A stretch of DNA of 64,000 bases, from contig DGTQ01000005.1 of assembly GCA_002394365.1 (NCBI GenBank), forward strand, positions 186,001 through 250,000, read 5' to 3'. The stretch's first letter is position 1, and every line of letters starts with the position of its first letter. This document shows positions 57,466 through 64,000 of this stretch, piece by piece. A program made the translations under genes and the position numbers. Below the pieces are notes generated by a model. The model was not told the DNA's origin. It did not search any database and saw only the letters and a list, made by a program, of their open reading frames with translations. This stretch comes from Prevotellaceae bacterium UBA4332 (GTDB lineage: Bacteria > Bacteroidota > Bacteroidia > Bacteroidales > Bacteroidaceae).

Positions 57466-58630
57466 GGAATTCCTTACCCATGTTGAGGTTCAGGTAGGCA
57501 TCGTATAGGGCTGGCTTCCAGCGTGGAGCATCAGAGGGTGCGAGGTGACGATATCGCTCCATATAGGGCAAGAGACGACGGAAGAACTTTTGGGCTTCAC
57601 GCAGTCGCTGACGATATGGCTTGCCTTGTTTCTTGAGCGCAGACTGAGCACGCTGGTAGTAGATGGTACCTATGTTATAATAAGCTGTGGGGAGAGAATC
57701 AGAAACTGCTATGGCCTTATCTCCCCAAGTGATGGCTTCGTCATAGCGTTGCAGGTCGTAAAGGATGATGTGCTTGCCAAGGAGGAAGTCAGCATTGAGG
57801 CTGTCAGTGGCAAGCTCGGCATTACAGAGGTCAAGCGCCTCGGCATAGCGTTCCCTGCCTCGAAGATATTCAAGGAGGTTTGTAAAGAGATAGTGTGATT
57901 TCCTGTGTGCTTTGAAGCCTTCGCTGAGATACTTGTAGGAATTGAGGGTGTCACGATGTATGAGGGACATCTCGGAGAGTATCTCATACGCCTTCTCACT
58001 CTGGCGAGACAAAACTGCCCTGTCGGCATACTTGAGAGCAAGAGGCAGACTGTCGAGCCTGTAGGCTGCCACAAGCGAGAGAAAAGCTACTCGTCGTGCA
58101 GTATGGTCGTAGGCATCTATATTCTGTCCAGAGAAAAGCGGCTGACGAGGACAGTCAAGATATATGTCAAAACTCTGCCATGCTTCTTGCCAAGCCTTAT
58201 GGTGGAGAAGGTAGATACCACCCATGAAGATATTAGTGCGATAGGGCATGAGATAAGTGGCGTTACGCTTGCGCACGGAGGAATCGAGGCTGTCCAGCTT
58301 CTCGTAGGCAAGGAACATACGCTTACCCGTATTAAGCAAACAGAGAGTATCGGTTGGCTGACGGAGGTACATCTTCTCGTTGCCCACCTCGTATGCCTTC
58401 TTGAGCACGTCGCAAAGGAGGTGCTGAAGGCGTACTTGCTCCTGCATGTAAACGGTATCGGCAAGATAGCGACGCACAGTCTCCTCGCTCTTATCGAGGT
58501 TCTTGCCCGTCTTGATACTCTTACGCACAGAGACAATATCGTTCTTTAACAGCGTCAGCTGCTTCCTGGTGGGAGCAGCCAACGCCATTAAAGTGATTAA
58601 AAACAGTATGAATATAAATCCGTTTCTCAA
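57449..58630 (-). CDS. Secreted TPR-like protein
   Basis: 393 aa with a signal peptide (1-19, MRNGFIFILFLITLMALAA). Helical repeats from about 90 to 360 (e.g. LPLALKYADRAVLSRQSEKAY, YDEAITWGDKAIAVSDSLPTAYYNIGTIYYQRA) fit tetratricopeptide repeats. Likely a periplasmic scaffold; no enzyme motif. It overlaps the MltF-like gene by 17 bp, so both proteins are probably made together and may act on the cell wall. Confidence 0.75.
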   Translation of the reverse strand: MRNGFIFILFLITLMALAAPTRKQLTLLKNDIVSVRKSIKTGKNLDKSEETVRRYLADTVYMQEQVRLQHLLCDVLKKAYEVGNEKMYLRQPTDTLCLLNTGKRMFLAYEKLDSLDSSVRKRNATYLMPYRTNIFMGGIYLLHHKAWQEAWQSFDIYLDCPRQPLFSGQNIDAYDHTARRVAFLSLVAAYRLDSLPLALKYADRAVLSRQSEKAYEILSEMSLIHRDTLNSYKYLSEGFKAHRKSHYLFTNLLEYLRGRERYAEALDLCNAELATDSLNADFLLGKHIILYDLQRYDEAITWGDKAIAVSDSLPTAYYNIGTIYYQRAQSALKKQGKPYRQRLREAQKFFRRLLPYMERYRHLAPSDAPRWKPALYDAYLNLNMGKEFREISK

Positions 58631-58906
58631 AATTCTTTAAGAAGTTAGAGAAGTTAGAGGAGTTAGAGAAGTTCTTTCTTGCTTTTGCAAGCGTAGCACC
58701 TATGGTGCGTCCGATTACAGTCGCTTCGCTTTGTGCTTCGTTTACGCCTGAGCTTTGCGAAGAAAGCCAGCAGAGCTGGAGCGAACGTGGCTTGCAGCCA
58801 CTTAGACATCACCACTAATTAAACGATTGTCGAAACTAATGTCTTTAACTCCTTAGTGAGCTTTAGCGAACTATAACTCCTTTAACTCCTATCCTCCTGA
58901 TTATAA
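58631..58906. other. Intergenic stretch of dispersed and micro-repeats
   Basis: No gene. agttagaga words repeat at 58636-58672. At 58682-58718 lies the reverse complement of the 17031-17070 element (gcgtagcacctatggtgcg). Around 58745-58767 acgcctgagctttgcgaaga matches, in reverse, ttcttcgcaagctcaggcg near 23965. Confidence 0.65.
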
Positions 58907-60064
58907 TCAGAGCTGGTCAATAGTGCTGAGGATATACTTCGTCTTGAAGTTTACCTCGTCAGGGTCTGCAGCCTGTACCTCCTGGAAGATAGCCTTAGCC
59001 TTTTCAATGAGGTCTTTGTATGGCTGGTTGTTGTTCTTCAGGTCAACAGCCTTGTTGCGGTAGCAGGTAGCGAGGTTGTACTTTACTGCCATGAAGTCAG
59101 GCTGAGCCACGAGCACCTTTGTGTAAGCCTCGATAGCCTTGTCGTATTCGCCTGCCTCCTGAGCATTCTGTGCTACATAAGCGTTTGCCATTGGGTCGTT
59201 AGGATTAGCCTTGAGGCGCTTGTCGAGCTCCTTGTTAGCCTCTTCCTTCTTGCCTGCCTCGTTGAGTACAGCGATATATCTGCCAAAGGCAATCTCATTA
59301 TCTGGGTAAGCCTTATATACCTGCTTTACCTTCTTGATGAGGTAGTCGCTATCTATGTCACCAGCATCCTTGCGACCCTGGTAAGAGTTGAGTTGGAGCT
59401 TGATGGCATCTTCCTTAACCTCAGCGTCGCCAGACTCGAGAGCGAGCAGTGCATACTTATCAGCCTTCTTGTAGTCCTTGTTGAAGTAAGCTGCAAGAGC
59501 TGCATAGTAGCTTATCTGACCATAGTTGTTCTCCTTGGTAACTGCCTCTGTTTCAGAGAAGAGGTCGTTAGAGTGAGACTCTGCATACATGCCGAACCAC
59601 TTCTGTGCGTTAGCATAGTCCTTGTTGTTGTAAGCCCACAATCCGCCATTGATGAGGTCGTTACGCATAGCGATAACGCGAGAGGCATTCTTGTTCTTGA
59701 ACTTAGGCTTTACCTGTCCCTTCTCGTTGGGCTCGTTGTCGGCATCGTTACAGAGCTGAGCATACTTCAGAGCATCGTATGCAGCCTTGTACTGCTTTAC
59801 GAGACGGTTGTCCTTCTCTTCTGGAGTCTTGGCAGTGAGAGCCTTGCCCTGCTCCTTGGTATTGTCGGCAATAGCCATGCCTACAATGTGGTTGTAAGCC
59901 TTGGCACGCTCCTCACCAGTCATGGTAGCTTCCTGCTCCTTCATGATGTTGGTAGCCTCGCTCTTCTTCTCTGCCCTCATTACCTGCTTAACAGCGTCTG
60001 GGTTCTGTGCAAATGATGCTGTAGTTGCTACAACTGCAAGCATCGTAAGAATCATCTTTTTCAT
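58907..60064 (-). CDS. Secreted TPR protein
   Basis: 385 aa, signal peptide (1-19, ending SFAQN). Several TPR units: LAAYFNKDYKKADKYALLAL, YVAQNAQEAGEYDKAIEAYTKVLV, and FMAVKYNLATCYRNKAVDL. Probably periplasmic, role unknown. It follows gyrA by 38 bp with no promoter box seen, so it may be co-transcribed with gyrA; a similar order is known to me from other Bacteroidetes. Confidence 0.78.
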   Translation of the reverse strand: MKKMILTMLAVVATTASFAQNPDAVKQVMRAEKKSEATNIMKEQEATMTGEERAKAYNHIVGMAIADNTKEQGKALTAKTPEEKDNRLVKQYKAAYDALKYAQLCNDADNEPNEKGQVKPKFKNKNASRVIAMRNDLINGGLWAYNNKDYANAQKWFGMYAESHSNDLFSETEAVTKENNYGQISYYAALAAYFNKDYKKADKYALLALESGDAEVKEDAIKLQLNSYQGRKDAGDIDSDYLIKKVKQVYKAYPDNEIAFGRYIAVLNEAGKKEEANKELDKRLKANPNDPMANAYVAQNAQEAGEYDKAIEAYTKVLVAQPDFMAVKYNLATCYRNKAVDLKNNNQPYKDLIEKAKAIFQEVQAADPDEVNFKTKYILSTIDQL

Positions 60065-60102
60065 TTTGCTTTGATAATAGTTATAGTTAATAAGTTATTG
60101 CT

Positions 60103-62703
60103 TTATGATTGAGGAGTTGCCTCTTCGTTACCGTTAGCGTTATCGTTAGCGTTGTCGTTATCGTCAACTTCTTCCTCTTCCTCATGAGGCACCACGCAAA
60201 CCGAGGCGATAGTCTCGTTGCGCTTCTTGAGTTCGATAAGCTTAACTCCCTGGGTGTTGCGTCCCTTAGTATCACCAGCGTCAGCAATAGCAAAGCGTAT
60301 TGCTATGCCACTCTTGTTGATTATCATGAGGTCTTCATCGCCCTTGACACACTTGACAGCAATTACCTTACCCGTCTTCTCAGTGATATTGAGCGTTGTC
60401 ACACCCTTTGAGCCACGCTTGGTGAGACGGTAGCCGCCGTCCTCTACCTTGTAATATGTAGAGCCGTCCTCGCGTGTAACCTCAGTGAGCACACCAATCT
60501 TAGAGCGCTTGCCGAAGCCCTTCTCCGAGATTACCATGAGCGACTGCTCTGGGTCGTATGCCACAACCATCTCGATTACTGCATCGTCGTCGCCACTGAG
60601 TTCCATACCGCGCACGCCTGTTGCAACACGGCTCATGACGCGTATATCAGTCTCGTTGAAACGAACGGCACGACCATTGCGTGAAGCAAGGATAAGTTCG
60701 TTATGTCCGTTGGTAAGCATTACGTTTACTACCTCGTCGCCCTCAGCGATATTGATAGCACGAACACCCTTGCCGCGTGGGCGGGAGTAGTCGAAGAGAG
60801 AGGTACGCTTAACAGTACCGTTCTTGGTAGCAAAGACTACATAGTGGCTCTTGAGGAACTCCTCGTCAACGAACTTATGGCTCTGGATGCCGAGGAAGGC
60901 GTTTACGCTGTCGCCTGGCTCAAGCTGGAGCATGTTCTGTATGGCTCTGCCCTTGGAATCCTTAGCTCCCTCAGGTATCTCGAAGCAACGCTGCCAATAT
61001 ACCCTACCCTGACGGGTGAAGAAGAGTATCATGTCGTGAGCATCAGCTGCATAAACGTATTCTGTGAAGTCCTGCTCGCGAGTGCGGGCACCGCGTGCTC
61101 CCACTCCGCCACGACTCTGCGCACGGAAGTCTGCCTGCAGGGTGCGCTTGATATAGCCCAGATGAGACATGGTGATAACCACAGGGTCGTTGGCATAGAA
61201 CTGCTCTGGGTTGAACTCTGCGTTAGAGAGCTTTATCTCTGTGCGGCGCTCGTCGCCGTACTTTTCCTTCACCTCTATGAGGTCGTCCTTCATCACCTTC
61301 TTGCACAGCTCTGGGTCATCGAGTATCTGCTGTAAGTAGGCAATGAGAGCCTCCAAGTCGGCATACTCCTTGCGCAGTTCCTCTACGCGCAGGCCTGTCA
61401 GCTGACCGAGACGCATCTCCACGATAGCCTTTGACTGCAACTCGTCTATCTCGAAACGCTGCTCCAAAGCCCTCTGCGCATCGCTTGGCGCTTTTGAGGC
61501 ACGGATAATCTTTACTACTTCGTCGATATTGTCAACGGCTATAATCAAGCCCTCGAGTATGTGGGCACGAGCCTCAGCCTTAGCCTTCTCAAACTTGGTA
61601 CGGCGAATGGTCACGTCGTGACGGTGCTCCACGAAGTACTTCACGCACTCCTTGAGCGAGAGCAGACGTGGGCGACCCTTGACGAGGGCTATGCAGTTAA
61701 CAGAGAATGAACTCTGCAGTGCTGTCATCTTGAAGAGTTTGTTGAGGATGACGTTGGCATTAGCATCACGCTTTACGTCAACCACAATACGCATACCCTG
61801 ACGGCCTGTCTCATCGTTTACGTTGGAGATGCCTTCGAGCTTACCCTCCTTAACGAGGTCGGCGATATTCTCTATAAGCTGAGCCTTGTTGACGCCATAA
61901 GGTATCTCGGTAACGACGATGCGGTCGTGGGTATCCTCTGACTCTATCTCGGCCTTGGCACGCATGATGATGCGGCCGCGACCTGTCTCATAGGCGTCTT
62001 TCACGCCCTGTATTCCATATATATAAGCACCCGTTGGGAAGTCTGGCGCCTTGATATACTCCATCAAGCCGTCAGTATCTATGTCAGGATTGTCAATATA
62101 AGCACAGCAACCATCGATAACCTCGCCCAGGTTGTGGGTAGGAATGTTCGTAGCCATACCAACGGCAATACCGTTGCCACCATTAACGAGGAGGTTAGGT
62201 ATGCGGGTAGGCATTACGGTAGGCTCCTGCAAGGTATCGTCGAAGTTGTTGCTCATATCGACGGTATCCTTATCCAGGTCGTCCATGATGTGCTCACCCA
62301 TCTTGCTCAGGCGGCACTCCGTATAACGCATGGCTGCAGGGGAGTCGCCATCCACGCTGCCAAAGTTACCCTGACCATCAACGAGAGTGTAGCGCATGTT
62401 CCAGTCTTGTGCCAGACGAACCAAAGCGCCATAGACAGACGAATCGCCATGTGGGTGGTACTTACCGAGCACCTCACCTACCACACGTGCACATTTCTTA
62501 TAGGGTTGGTTACTTGTATTACCTATGCCGAGCATACCATAGAGTATGCGACGGTGAACGGGCTTAAAGCCATCTCGCACATCAGGCAGTGCGCGCGCCA
62601 CGATGACAGACATGGAGTAGTCAATGTAGCTTGACTTCATCTCATCCTCAATGTTAATCTTGCGGATTCTGTCAAAGTCGTAAGTCTGTGTTTCTTCCAT
62701 CAA
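60103..62703 (-). CDS. gyrA: DNA gyrase subunit A
   Basis: 866 aa. With GyrB it introduces negative supercoils. Breakage-reunion domain: [17 protein letters not shown] region, quinolone-resistance region [20 protein letters not shown] (Ser kept at the E. coli 83 position, Gly at the 87 position) and the catalytic Tyr in [11 protein letters not shown]. GyrA-box [11 protein letters not shown] and beta-pinwheel C-terminal domain. The last residues ([13 protein letters not shown]) are low-complexity and coded by a hexanucleotide repeat. Promoter at 62823-62854. Confidence 0.96.
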   Translation of the reverse strand: MMEETQTYDFDRIRKINIEDEMKSSYIDYSMSVIVARALPDVRDGFKPVHRRILYGMLGIGNTSNQPYKKCARVVGEVLGKYHPHGDSSVYGALVRLAQDWNMRYTLVDGQGNFGSVDGDSPAAMRYTECRLSKMGEHIMDDLDKDTVDMSNNFDDTLQEPTVMPTRIPNLLVNGGNGIAVGMATNIPTHNLGEVIDGCCAYIDNPDIDTDGLMEYIKAPDFPTGAYIYGIQGVKDAYETGRGRIIMRAKAEIESEDTHDRIVVTEIPYGVNKAQLIENIADLVKEGKLEGISNVNDETGRQGMRIVVDVKRDANANVILNKLFKMTALQSSFSVNCIALVKGRPRLLSLKECVKYFVEHRHDVTIRRTKFEKAKAEARAHILEGLIIAVDNIDEVVKIIRASKAPSDAQRALEQRFEIDELQSKAIVEMRLGQLTGLRVEELRKEYADLEALIAYLQQILDDPELCKKVMKDDLIEVKEKYGDERRTEIKLSNAEFNPEQFYANDPVVITMSHLGYIKRTLQADFRAQSRGGVGARGARTREQDFTEYVYAADAHDMILFFTRQGRVYWQRCFEIPEGAKDSKGRAIQNMLQLEPGDSVNAFLGIQSHKFVDEEFLKSHYVVFATKNGTVKRTSLFDYSRPRGKGVRAINIAEGDEVVNVMLTNGHNELILASRNGRAVRFNETDIRVMSRVATGVRGMELSGDDDAVIEMVVAYDPEQSLMVISEKGFGKRSKIGVLTEVTREDGSTYYKVEDGGYRLTKRGSKGVTTLNITEKTGKVIAVKCVKGDEDLMIINKSGIAIRFAIADAGDTKGRNTQGVKLIELKKRNETIASVCVVPHEEEEEVDDNDNANDNANGNEEATPQS
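60126..60165 (-). repeat. Hexanucleotide microsatellite (CGTTNN) in the gyrA tail
   Basis: Plus strand: cgttac, cgttag, cgttat, cgttag, cgttgt, cgttat, cgtc. Read in reverse it encodes Asn with Asp, Ala and Gly, an acidic/polar tail, whereas the same words read in the other strand make hydrophobic signal peptides. Confidence 0.9.
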
Positions 62704-62822
62704 TTACTTTATACTTTATACTTTACTCTTTGTACTTTCCAGTTCGTACTTTTCAGTGCAAAACGCCGCTTTTGCCACTTTACAGGCTCTCTGCTGCGTT
62801 TTTAACATTTCGTTACAAGGTA

Positions 62823-62854
62823 CAAAGGTACGAAAAAACACCAAAAATACCAAA
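62823..62854 (-). promoter_or_regulatory. Promoter of gyrA
   Basis: Reverse strand TTTG (62854-62851), 20-bp spacer, TACCTTTG (62830-62823). The leader is about 115 nt. Confidence 0.8.
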
Positions 62855-62892
62855 TAAAAAGCCTTAAAAAGCCTAAAAATACGTACTCATCA

Positions 62893-63050
62893 CTATGCTT
62901 CCGCTATCAGTCGCCAAGCTACCATCTCCAAAAGCTTTGCTTCCATTATAAATTAACTAGCTAATTCTTAAAATTAACTAGTAAATTTTGAAAATTAACT
63001 GGTTAATTCCGAACCCTTGCTTAGCTCCTGCGTCTAAAAGCTAAGCAAGG
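62893..63050. repeat. Array D: GC-type units, three 21-bp AT-type palindromes and a hairpin
   Basis: AT-type units 62951-62971, 62972-62992 and 62993-63013 fit AATTAACYRGTTAATT plus a 5-nt joint ending AA, the same consensus as array B. To the left are degenerate GC-type units (atgcttcc, agctacc, gcttcc at about 21-bp steps). To the right CCTTGCTTAGCT (63015-63026) pairs perfectly with AGCTAAGCAAGG (63039-63050). Confidence 0.88.
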
Positions 63051-63069
63051 CCTTATTCTTGATATACAA

Positions 63070-63543
63070 TCATTCGTGGTGGTAGGGTTCACCTTTTATA
63101 ATAGTGCAGGCGCGATAAATCTGCTCAGCGAAAACGAGTCTGACCATCTGGTGGGAGAAGGTCATGGGAGACAGGCTAATGCGCTCATTAGCACGCTCGT
63201 AAACAGCCTTTGAAAAACCATACGGACCACCTATGCAGAAGACCAGACGACGGGTGGCGGTCAGCTGTTTGTGTACCAGCCAGTCGGCAAACTCCACAGA
63301 ACGATACTCCTTGCCGTGCTCGTCAAGCAGAACGAGATGGTCTGAGGGTTGGAGGAGCTTGAGTATCAATTCCCCTTCGCGTTCTTTCTGTTGCTCGGCA
63401 GAGAGAGACTTCGTGTTCTTCAGTTCGGGAATAACGGTAATGGAGAACGGCATATAGTGCCCCACCCTGCCAACATAATCGTCTATGCCCGCCTGGAAAT
63501 GCTTGTCGTTGGTTTTGCCTACAAGTATCAATTCTGTCTTCAT
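63070..63543 (-). CDS. rlmH: 23S rRNA (pseudouridine1915-N3)-methyltransferase RlmH
   Basis: 157 aa from the ATG at 63543, exactly the usual RlmH length; the longer frame to 63612 would start upstream of the promoter. SPOUT methyltransferase: LLDEHGKEYRSVEFA, FCIGGPYGFS (SAM knot) and the C-terminal HQMVRLVFAEQIYRACTI. The last residues GEPYHHE are typical. It methylates pseudouridine 1915 in helix 69 of 70S ribosomes. Confidence 0.95.
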   Translation of the reverse strand: MKTELILVGKTNDKHFQAGIDDYVGRVGHYMPFSITVIPELKNTKSLSAEQQKEREGELILKLLQPSDHLVLLDEHGKEYRSVEFADWLVHKQLTATRRLVFCIGGPYGFSKAVYERANERISLSPMTFSHQMVRLVFAEQIYRACTIIKGEPYHHE

Positions 63544-63551
63544 CGTGGGAA

Positions 63552-63583
63552 CAAAATTACGCTTTTTCACTCGTGCGTACAAA
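63552..63583 (-). promoter_or_regulatory. Promoter of rlmH
   Basis: Reverse strand TTTG (63583-63580), 20-bp spacer, TAATTTTG (63559-63552). Only 8 nt separate it from the ATG at 63543, implying a leaderless or near-leaderless mRNA. Confidence 0.75.
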
Positions 63584-63619
63584 TAAATATTATGTTTTTT
63601 GACAAAAATCACGGAAAAA

Positions 63620-63651
63620 TTTGTAGCACAAGATTTTTTTTCTTACCTTTG
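63620..63651 (+). promoter_or_regulatory. Promoter of the phosphohexomutase gene
   Basis: TTTG 63620-63623, 20-bp spacer, TACCTTTG 63644-63651; leader about 50 nt. Confidence 0.82.
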
Positions 63652-63709
63652 CTCAAAGTTAACAAGACTAAAACTAATTCTAAAACTATTCATAATAAAA
63701 CTTTAAACA

Positions 63710-64000
63710 ATGGAAAACAACGAACAGTTAATTGCTCAATGCGAAGCCGTTGCTAAGCAGTGGTTATCCCCCTCTTTTGACGAAGAGACACGTAAGGAAG
63801 TACAGGCTATGCTTGACAATCCAGACAAGACAGCCCTCATCGATGCCTTCTACCAGAATCTGGAGTTTGGCACGGGTGGCTTGCGTGGCATTATGGGTGC
63901 CGGAACCAACCGCATGAACAAATACATAGTGGGCATGGCCACTCAGGGCTTTGCCAACTACGTTCTGAAAGCCTTCCCAGGCAAGCAGTGCTCTGTTGTA
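63710..64000 (+). CDS. Phosphoglucomutase/phosphomannomutase family, N-terminal part (cut by window edge)
   Basis: 97 codons to the window end. [20 protein letters not shown] (about 51-70) is the start of domain 1 of the alpha-D-phosphohexomutase family, with the Thr-Gly-Gly-x-Arg-Gly stretch that contacts the sugar phosphate. The catalytic Ser loop (TASHNP) lies beyond the window. Long Bacteroidetes forms of this type (phospho-sugar mutases) interconvert hexose 1- and 6-phosphates. Divergent from rlmH. Confidence 0.88.
   Translation, partial: MENNEQLIAQCEAVAKQWLSPSFDEETRKEVQAMLDNPDKTALIDAFYQNLEFGTGGLRGIMGAGTNRMNKYIVGMATQGFANYVLKAFPGKQCSVV

Larger units (their letters stand above)
62704..63069. 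other. 366-bp interval upstream of gyrA
   Basis: No gene. It carries the gyrA promoter, then palindrome array D with its hairpin, ending 20 bp before the rlmH stop codon. Micro-repeats (tttatactttatactttactc) lie next to the gyrA start. Confidence 0.7.

Noticed and set aside
63544..63612. Longer RlmH N-terminus
   Set aside because: Extends beyond the promoter, and the family length is met by the start at 63543.

Overview
The window looks like a piece of a Bacteroidales chromosome, most likely Prevotella or a close relative. The evidence is the promoter type (TTTG, about 20 bp, then TAnnTTTG, seen before many genes), the fused lpxC/fabZ gene between lpxD and lpxA, Bacteroidetes-only families (DUF3078, DUF3316, HU-like DNA-binding protein, GHL10 glycosidase-like protein), and lipoprotein signal peptides ending in SSC or ASC. 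It is nearly all housekeeping chromosome. I see no rRNA, tRNA, insertion sequence, prophage or CRISPR array.

Layout. 1-2.6 kb: end of a HAD-like hydrolase, rsmG, a secreted acid phosphatase and a four-helix-bundle/zinc-ribbon protein. 2.6-5.7 kb: an AT-richer accessory patch with a BRCT protein, a DnaQ-type exonuclease-BRCT protein and a small secreted protein, all leftward. 5.7-6.8 kb: a gene-poor stretch with hairpins, a promoter and a tandem palindrome array. 6.8-22.9 kb, rightward: HU-like protein, metallo-hydrolase, ruvC, a double ATPase ABC protein, purM-like, prfA, pyrF, the lipid A genes lpxD-lpxC/fabZ-lpxA, miaA, a class A penicillin-binding protein, a GHL10 protein and trmN6. 23.0-26.6 kb, leftward: rsfS-ftsH-cdsA. 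27-31.4 kb, rightward: DUF177-rpmF-fabH-era-der and a lipoprotein. 31.5-42.7 kb, rightward: clpP-clpX-recQ, glyS, FKBP-like lipoprotein, parC, DUF3316 and an S41 protease. 42.8-47.6 kb, leftward: GH43, an ATP-grasp-like protein, ligA. 48.2-50.4 kb, rightward: trmD-recF-dciA-like. Then yidC (leftward), DUF3078, typA and a TRIC-like channel (rightward), a MltF-like lytic transglycosylase with two TPR proteins and gyrA (leftward), rlmH (leftward), and the start of a phosphohexomutase (rightward).

Functional themes are envelope building (lipid A, peptidoglycan, YidC, CdsA), translation and tRNA/rRNA modification (rsmG, prfA, miaA, trmN6, trmD, rlmH, era, der, typA, rsfS, rpmF, glyS), DNA repair and topology (ruvC, recQ, ligA, recF, parC, gyrA, BRCT proteins) and proteolysis (ftsH, clpPX).

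The least ordinary signal lies between genes. There are four tandem arrays of 21-22 bp palindromic units. Two of them, 36 kb apart, share the same consensus and the same companion GC-rich hairpin units, and three lie just upstream of promoters of essential operons. There is also a hexanucleotide microsatellite (cgttNN) in three genes, a family of GC-rich inverted elements that form the ends of several proteins, a truncated trmD copy upstream of trmD, and three genes whose start codons lie 7-8 nt from the -7 box.
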